Origin: Desulfobacterales bacterium
GTDB taxonomy: Bacteria > Desulfobacterota > Desulfobacteria > Desulfobacterales > 4be13
Direction: 5' to 3'
Length of the DNA: 9,774 bases
Assembly (NCBI GenBank): GCA_029940115.1
Contig: JAOZRQ010000243.1
Location: forward strand, 1 to 9,774
Part shown: piece after piece, positions 6,302 to 9,774 of the stretch
Layout of the letters: every line of letters starts with the position of its first letter
Position numbering within the stretch: the first letter of the stretch is position 1
The notes under the pieces: model-generated
The model's input: only the letters and a program-made list of their open reading frames with translations
Database searches by the model: none
Told to the model about the DNA's origin: nothing
Translations under genes and position numbers: made by a program

Positions 6302-6632
6302 ATCAGAATTTTGAGATTGGAATTCTCCGGAAGCTGTTATAAAGGTAGCCAACCGTGCGAAAGAGATATGTGAAAAGTGTTTGGCCGGCATGACAAGCAA
6401 ACCCTTGCGCGGCATGAAATCCCCTCTGACCGGGGTTCCATCTCATCGGCACTCATCTGACAGGAAGGCGCGGAGTGGCGTATGGCCATTTTTGACGGGG
6501 ATCCCGGTTGACCTAAGCAATCTGGCCATAAGTTTTTGATGCCTGCATGTATGAAGACTGCAAAATCCACATTATGAACAAAGCCAGCTCCCATCGGACA
6601 AACCTTTCAGCCAATCCCCATTTTTTTCTTCC
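6302..6632. other. 331 bp without a recognised gene
   Basis: I find no recognisable gene. A 49-codon + frame (6390-6539) and an 85-codon minus frame (6594-6337) exist, but neither resembles a known family and neither has a clear ribosome binding site. The + frame stays open back to 6315, so an eroded gene is possible. There is an 8-bp inverted repeat, TATGGCCA (6481-6488) and TGGCCATA (6523-6530), with a GGGATCCC palindrome between its arms at 6498-6505; this could be a regulatory or decayed palindromic element. Confidence 0.4.
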
Positions 6633-6690
6633 TTGACATCCATTTTCATATGTATTATGTCAACTGATTGACAATCTCAAATCAAGGAGG
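6633..6690 (+). promoter_or_regulatory. Putative promoter and strong ribosome binding site for the BMP gene
   Basis: A perfect -35 box, TTGACA at 6633-6638, is followed by AT-rich sequence. The best -10 candidate is TATTAT at 6653-6658 (five of six matches, but a short 14-bp spacer); TATGTC at 6656-6661 has ideal spacing but poor match. AAGGAGG at 6684-6690, 7 bases before the ATG at 6698, is the strongest Shine-Dalgarno site in the window and fits a highly expressed binding protein. Confidence 0.35.
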
Positions 6691-6697
6691 GCGCGTT

Positions 6698-7885
6698 ATG
6701 TTCAAAAAACTGGTATGGGTTGCAGGGATGTTCTGCTTTGTCTTGTCTATCTTCTCTGCAATTCCCGGGAAGGCCGCGGACAACCCTTTCATCTTTGGAC
6801 TGCTTCTGGTGGGCCCGTACAATGATCATGGCTACAGTCAAGCCCATTATGATGGCGGGAAGTATGTTGAAAAGACGGTTCCCGGAACAAAGATGATCTA
6901 CATTGACAAGGTGAACCCCTCAGACCGGCCCGGTGTCACCGTCCCCCAACTGGTGGATGACATGGTCGAAAAAGGGGCCAAGCTGATCATTGCCAACTCG
7001 GATGACATGAAGGACGGGACCCGGGAGGCCGCGGCCATGCATCCGGATATCCATTTTGTGCATTGTTCGGGAGACGATGTCCTGACCGGGAAGGCCCCGA
7101 AGAATCTGGTCAATATCTTCGGCCGCATGGAATACGGGAAGATGATCGCGGGCGTTGCCGCGGCACTGACCACCCAAACCGGCAAGATCGGGTACCTCGG
7201 CCCCTTGGTCAACGAGGAGACTCGCCGGCTGGCCGCGTCCTGCTATCTTGGCGCGAAGTACGCGTGGGTGAATCTCCTGAAAAAGAGCCCGGAAGACCTG
7301 AAGTTCCAAGTGACTTGGATCGGGTTCTGGTTCAACATTCCGGGCGTCACAGCAGATCCCACCCAGGTGGCCCAGAATTTCCTCAACACCGGATATGATG
7401 TGATCGTCTCCGGAATTGACACCACAGAAAGCGTCACGGTGGCCAAGCAGAAACGTCAGGAAGGCAAAAAAGTTTGGGCCATCCCCTATGATTATGAAGG
7501 GGCCTGTGAAGGGGCCGATGAGGTCTGCCTCGGGGTTCCCTATTTCAACTGGGGGCCTGGATATGTCAGGCTGGCCAAGGCATCCATGGCCGGAATCTGG
7601 AAATCGGAGTGGCTCTGGCTCGGCCCGGATTGGAAAAACATCAACGACCCTGACACCAGCACCATCGGCTTTTTCCAGGGTCCGGCCCTGTCAGCGTCAG
7701 CCAAAAAGACGCTGGACACCTTTACAAAGGACCTTGGCGCAAAAAAGGGGGGATTGTTCGAAGGTCCCCTGTATTACCAAGATGGGAGCGTGTTTCTCAA
7801 AGACGGGGAGACCGCCACCGATAAGCAGATATGGTACATGAAACAGCTGTTGAAGGGGATGGCGGGGCAGAGTGGCGCGAAGTGA
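6698..7885 (+). CDS. BMP-family ABC transporter substrate-binding protein (PnrA/YufN-like)
   Basis: A 395-residue secreted binding protein of the basic membrane protein (BMP/PnrA) family, which captures nucleosides or related ligands outside the cytoplasmic membrane for an ABC importer. It starts with a Sec signal: FKK, a hydrophobic core (about 5-20), and a likely cut near GKAA-D (27/28). There is no lipobox cysteine before the cut, so it should be a soluble periplasmic protein, unlike many family members that are lipoproteins. The mature protein opens with FGLLLVGPYNDHGYSQAHYDG, the usual first strand and ligand loop, and continues with the family features VPQLVDDMVEKGAKLIIANS, HFVHCSG, NIFGRMEYGKMIAGVAA, TGKIGYLG and GYDVIVSGIDTTE. 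ATG 6698 with AAGGAGG upstream is preferred over an in-frame TTG at 6668. The ABC ATPase of the same system type lies downstream but is broken. The exact ligand cannot be told from sequence. Confidence 0.88.
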   Translation: MFKKLVWVAGMFCFVLSIFSAIPGKAADNPFIFGLLLVGPYNDHGYSQAHYDGGKYVEKTVPGTKMIYIDKVNPSDRPGVTVPQLVDDMVEKGAKLIIANSDDMKDGTREAAAMHPDIHFVHCSGDDVLTGKAPKNLVNIFGRMEYGKMIAGVAAALTTQTGKIGYLGPLVNEETRRLAASCYLGAKYAWVNLLKKSPEDLKFQVTWIGFWFNIPGVTADPTQVAQNFLNTGYDVIVSGIDTTESVTVAKQKRQEGKKVWAIPYDYEGACEGADEVCLGVPYFNWGPGYVRLAKASMAGIWKSEWLWLGPDWKNINDPDTSTIGFFQGPALSASAKKTLDTFTKDLGAKKGGLFEGPLYYQDGSVFLKDGETATDKQIWYMKQLLKGMAGQSGAK

Positions 7886-7936
7886 TGCGTGGGACGTGAC
7901 GCGTGATGCGTGGGACGTGATGCGTGATGCGTGGGC
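7882..7936. repeat. 21-bp tandem repeat overlapping the BMP stop codon
   Basis: The unit GTGATGCGTGGGAC plus GTGAYGC repeats with a 21-bp period from 7882, 7903 and 7924; the third copy is partial. The TGA stop of the BMP gene (7883-7885) lies in the first copy. Together with the following 50 bp it forms the whole spacer to the ABC gene. No promoter or terminator is obvious within it. Confidence 0.93.
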
Positions 7937-7986
7937 GTTCGGGTTTCAGCGGTCACAATGAAACATCAAAATGACAACAACCGACA

Positions 7987-8724
7987 ATGCGAATAGACCT
8001 TCAAAATATCCATAAACGTTACGGTTCGGTCAAGGCCAACAACGGCGTGGCCCTGACTGTGGATCCGGGGAGCATTCACGGCATTCTCGGTGAGAATGGG
8101 GCCGGCAAAAGCACGTTGATGAAAATTCTCTCTGGCTACACCCGGAAGACCAGCGGAGCAATCCTGTTGGACGGCTCTCCCGCGGATTACCGTACCCCTG
8201 CCGAGGCATCCGAAATGGGGATCGGGATGCTGTATCAGGACCCGCTCGATTTCCCCCTTCTCTCGGTACTGGAGAACTTCATGTTGGGACAGAGAAGCTC
8301 TGAGCTGGAAGCTGGAAGCTCAAAGCTGGAAGCTGGAAGCTCAAAGCTGGAAGCTATAGGCTCTAAGCTCAAAGCTGGAAGCTCCAAGCTGAAAGCCAAA
8401 CTGAAAGCTGCAAGTTCCATGTTCGAAAAAACGCCTATTGCAGCTTACAGCTTACAGCTTGCAGCTTTGATCCGCCAGTTCAATTTCACCTTGGAGCCGG
8501 ACGCGCTTGTGAAGTCCCTGACCATCGGTGAGAGACAGCAATTGGAGATTCTCAGGCTTCTGGCCATGGGCATACGGACGCTGATCTTGGACGAACCGAC
8601 CACCGGGATATCCAGTCTGCAAAAGGAGACCCTCTTCCAAGCCCTGCGGAAACTCGCGGTGGAAGGGGAAAGCGTCATCCTGGTCTCACAAATTGGAGGA
8701 TGTGGAGGCGCTGTGACCGGGTGA
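7987..8724 (+). CDS. ABC ATPase fragment 1: first nucleotide-binding domain with repeat insertion
   Basis: 245 codons. Seen in order: Walker A GENGAGKST (35-43), Q-loop MLYQDP (Q84), then the repeat-derived stretch of KLEAGSS units (about 104-146), the signature variant TIGERQQ (179-185), Walker B TLILDEPT (198-205) and the D-loop region. The H-loop should read VSH but reads VSQIGG, because the frame is lost at about 8689; the last 11 residues are out-of-frame translation. The linker between Q-loop and signature is about 35-40 residues longer than in relatives, yet the frame is kept through it. Confidence 0.75.
   Translation: MRIDLQNIHKRYGSVKANNGVALTVDPGSIHGILGENGAGKSTLMKILSGYTRKTSGAILLDGSPADYRTPAEASEMGIGMLYQDPLDFPLLSVLENFMLGQRSSELEAGSSKLEAGSSKLEAIGSKLKAGSSKLKAKLKAASSMFEKTPIAAYSLQLAALIRQFNFTLEPDALVKSLTIGERQQLEILRLLAMGIRTLILDEPTTGISSLQKETLFQALRKLAVEGESVILVSQIGGCGGAVTG
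8295..8467. repeat. 7-bp repeat arrays in opposite orientations inside the ABC gene
   Basis: From 8295 to 8418 the DNA is nearly all 7-bp units of the form AAGCTNN (about 16, mostly GG, CA or CC at the end, decaying towards the right). After a 19-bp gap the complementary type follows at 8438-8467 (CAGCTTA units). AAGCTGCAA at 8405-8413 pairs perfectly with TTGCAGCTT at 8438-8446, so the two arrays can fold into a long stem. Because three 7-bp units equal 21 nt, translation gives a seven-residue repeat (KLEAGSS). Confidence 0.95.
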
Positions 8725-9170
8725 CGGTACTGCGTCAGGGAAGGGTTTCCGGTGAGATGGACGCGCCCTTTGACACAGACGGGCTGATGGAGATGATGTT
8801 CGGGGAGGCCCCGGTCCCTCCCTCCTGCGCCTGTCTGTTTACTGGGGAGGATGTCCTGATGATGCGGGGCGTCTCCGCGTCCGGGGGGCGTACCGGCCTG
8901 AGAGACTGCAACATCGTCATCCGCCAAGGAGAGGTGGTGGGACTGGCCGGCCTTGAAGGGAGCGGGCAGGAGGTCTTTCTCCGCATTGCCGCCGGATTGG
9001 CATCCCCGTCTGAAGGCGAGGTGCGTGTTCAGGGAATGAAGATGAGCGGGAAAACGCATCACTGGTTCAAGCATGTCGGGGTCAGCTTCCTCCCGGGATC
9101 CCGCATGGAAGAGGGCCTGGTGCCGGGCTTGACCATCACTGAGCATCTCGCGCTTCTGGATTTCTGGTGA
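8700..9170 (+). CDS. ABC ATPase fragment 2: inter-domain linker and start of second domain
   Basis: True homology begins at CDRVTVLRQG (residues 5-14), the strand after the H-loop of domain 1. The frame then runs through the linker into GLEGSGQE (84-91), the degenerate second Walker A typical of sugar and BMP-type ATPases (GxxGxGQ in place of GKST), and ends in ITEHLALLDFW. It has no start of its own with a ribosome binding site; the ATG at 8700 is chance. It terminates at TGA 9168-9170, where a single missing G would restore the next fragment. Confidence 0.7.
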   Translation: MWRRCDRVTVLRQGRVSGEMDAPFDTDGLMEMMFGEAPVPPSCACLFTGEDVLMMRGVSASGGRTGLRDCNIVIRQGEVVGLAGLEGSGQEVFLRIAAGLASPSEGEVRVQGMKMSGKTHHWFKHVGVSFLPGSRMEEGLVPGLTITEHLALLDFW

Positions 9171-9565
9171 AATGGGCCGACGCCCGCCGCAAGGCAGAGG
9201 AACGGATTGAGCGATTTCGCATCAAAGGCACCCCCGAATCTCTGGTAGAGTCCCTGTCCGGAGGGAATCAGCAACGGCTTCTCCTTTCGCTTCTCTCCGA
9301 GGATCCGGTGCTGCTTCTCCTTGAAAACCCCACCCGGGGCCTTGATCTGGAGTCGGCCCACTGGGTCTGGAAGCATCTCCGGAAGTACTGCGAGCGGAAC
9401 ACCAGCATCGTCTTCTCCTCCTCGGAACTGGATGAGATACTGATGGTCTCGGACCGGGTTCCGGTCTTCTTTGACGGGGCCATCATCAAAGACGTGAATG
9501 CGGATGAGACCGACGTGCAGGAGCTCGGCAGGGCAATCGCGGGGAAAATGGACGATCAGGGTTAA
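9167..9565 (+). CDS. ABC ATPase fragment 3: end of second domain
   Basis: 132 codons beginning with a GTG that overlaps the preceding stop (GTGA). It carries the second signature SGGNQQR (31-37), Walker B LLLLENPTRGLD (49-60; Glu in place of Asp before the Asn), FSSSELDEILMVSDRV (about 83-98, with Ser at the H-loop position as in related second domains), and a C-terminus VQELGRAIAGK typical of the family. Its stop codon lies in the first GGGTTAA repeat. Confidence 0.7.
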   Translation: MKWADARRKAEERIERFRIKGTPESLVESLSGGNQQRLLLSLLSEDPVLLLLENPTRGLDLESAHWVWKHLRKYCERNTSIVFSSSELDEILMVSDRVPVFFDGAIIKDVNADETDVQELGRAIAGKMDDQG

Positions 9566-9588
9566 GGGTTAAGGTTAAGGGTATACCC
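9559..9588. repeat. GGGTTAA-type tandem repeat and GGGTATACCC palindrome
   Basis: Two GGGTTAA units (9559-9572), one GGTTAA (9573-9578) and a final GGGT run into a perfect 10-bp palindrome, GGGTATACCC (9579-9588). The ABC stop TAA (9563-9565) is supplied by the first unit, and the same array supplies the stop of the minus-strand fragment. It resembles telomere-type repeats in composition only. Confidence 0.9.
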
Positions 9589-9651
9589 CTCCTGAACTCC
9601 ACACAAGTCTCCCACATTTTGCAATCTTGCTTTTTGAACGATTCTGCCCAT
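9562..9651 (-). pseudogene. Truncated 5' end of a gene resembling a small clan AA aspartic protease
   Basis: On the minus strand an ATG at 9651-9649 has AAAGGAG 7 bases upstream (9665-9659) and opens a 29-codon frame starting MGRIVQKARLQNVGDL. This wording, a Met-Gly-(Arg/Lys)-hydrophobic strand, then charged KAR and N-x-x-DL, is how I remember small bacterial clan AA (retropepsin-like) aspartic proteases beginning. The frame runs into the GGGTTAA repeats and stops there, well before any DTG catalytic motif, so it cannot be functional. The identification rests on about 22 residues and my memory. Confidence 0.4.
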
Positions 9652-9667
9652 GAGTTTTCTCCTTTGA

Positions 9668-9691
9668 AGCCCCGGAATCAATTCCGGGGCT
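9668..9691. terminator. Strong GC-rich hairpin downstream of the ABC gene
   Basis: AGCCCCGGAAT (9668-9678) pairs perfectly with its complement at 9681-9691 around a CA loop, an 11-bp stem. No T run follows on either strand, so it is a terminator-like or dispersed palindromic element, not a standard intrinsic terminator. On the minus strand it sits just upstream of the ribosome binding site of the protease-like fragment. Confidence 0.5.
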
Positions 9692-9700
9692 GAAAGCGGA

Positions 9701-9774
9701 AGCGTTCGACGACTCGACAGAGCTCGCCGAAGTCTGAGCGTTCGACTGAGCTCACGCCGAAGTCTCACGCCGAA
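9701..9774. repeat. Imperfect direct repeats with AGCGTTCGAC core at the window edge
   Basis: AGCGTTCGAC occurs at 9701-9710 and 9737-9746, each followed by a GAGCTC and CGCCGAAGTCT segment, giving two imperfect units of about 30-36 bp. A shortened CACGCCGAA closes the window. The array continues beyond the edge. It is intergenic; the minus-strand arginine-rich frame across it is repeat translation. Confidence 0.85.

Larger units (their letters stand above)
7987..9565 (+). pseudogene. Double-domain ABC ATPase of a BMP/nucleoside-type importer, broken by three frameshifts
   Basis: Read across frames, this is a YufO-like ATPase with two nucleotide-binding domains (about 526 codons; relatives about 510), the energising subunit expected next to a BMP binding protein. 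Domain 1 lies in 7987-8724, the linker and start of domain 2 in 8700-9170, and the end of domain 2 in 9167-9565. Between 8685 and 8735 the frame changes twice: VS(H) is in one frame, EDVEAL (8697-8714) in another and CDRVTVLR in a third, matching losses of 2 nt in CACA- and GTGTG-like tracts. Near 9167 one G seems missing, TTCTGGTGAAATGG where TTCTGG-G-TGAAATGG would read FWVKWADA. A 7-bp repeat expansion sits in domain 1. No Shine-Dalgarno site is evident before ATG 7987, and no permease gene follows in the window. Either the gene is dead, or some shifts are sequencing errors. Confidence 0.85.

Noticed and set aside
6668..6697. A TTG start for the BMP protein at 6668
   Set aside because: The ribosome binding site AAGGAGG would lie inside the coding sequence; ATG 6698 has it at the proper distance and begins a normal signal peptide.
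8685..8735. Programmed ribosomal frameshifting in the ABC ATPase
   Set aside because: Two shifts within 50 bp plus a third later, none at a recognisable slippery heptamer, are more simply explained by mutations or sequencing errors.
9559..9582. Telomere sequence
   Set aside because: Only three short GGGTTAA-type units within a bacterial gene context, and sequence continues beyond it.
9562..9768. A 68-codon arginine-rich minus-strand protein
   Set aside because: Its first half is translation of the repeat region at 9668-9768; only the part from the internal ATG at 9651 has a ribosome binding site and protein-like character.

Overview
This window looks like a piece of a large, repeat-rich genome from a Gram-negative-type bacterium, probably an uncultured lineage. 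The evidence is bacterial gene style (Shine-Dalgarno sites, ATGA overlaps, GTG starts), a MurA peptidoglycan gene, a periplasmic binding protein with a Sec signal, and short tandem repeats at almost every gene boundary. Such repeat arrays remind me of Poribacteria, KSB3 and Desulfobacterota genomes, but this is an impression; no rRNA or marker phylogeny is available here.

Layout, left to right, all genes on the + strand unless stated. (1) 1-56: four 14-bp tandem repeats. (2) 86-1839: a tightly coupled two-gene module, a DUF262 (ParB/Srx-fold) protein followed through an ATGA overlap by a small HEPN protein of the MAE_28990/MAE_18760 type carrying an RNase-like R-x4-H motif. It has the look of a defence or toxin-type module. 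(3) 2007-3284: murA with a GTG start behind a 7-bp repeat array. (4) 3475-4536: a hisC-type aminotransferase. (5) 4541-4844: 43-bp palindromic repeat units leading into a second, partial and frameshifted copy of an internal hisC segment. (6) 4947-6251: a hisD-family dehydrogenase in which two zinc ligands and one substrate-binding histidine of canonical HisD are replaced. (7) 6252-6697: a hairpin, a 330-bp stretch without a recognised gene, and a likely promoter. (8) 6698-7885: a secreted BMP-family (nucleoside-type) substrate-binding protein. (9) 7882-7936: 21-bp repeats. (10) 7987-9565: the matching double-domain ABC ATPase, disrupted by three frameshifts and carrying a 7-bp-repeat expansion inside its first domain. 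(11) 9559-9774: GGGTTAA repeats, a minus-strand remnant resembling the start of a small clan AA aspartic protease, a strong hairpin and further repeats up to the window edge.

How they fit together: the murA-hisC-hisD order recalls the murA-hisG-hisD-hisC neighbourhood of proteobacteria such as Pseudomonas, but hisG is absent, and the HisD variant makes a histidine role uncertain. The BMP protein and the ABC ATPase would be the binding and energising parts of a nucleoside-type importer. No permease is seen in the window, and the ATPase appears dead unless the frameshifts are sequencing errors.

The most interesting items are the DUF262-HEPN pair, the variant HisD, the mosaic repeat that captured a piece of hisC, and the 7-nt repeat that became a 7-residue protein repeat inside an ABC ATPase.
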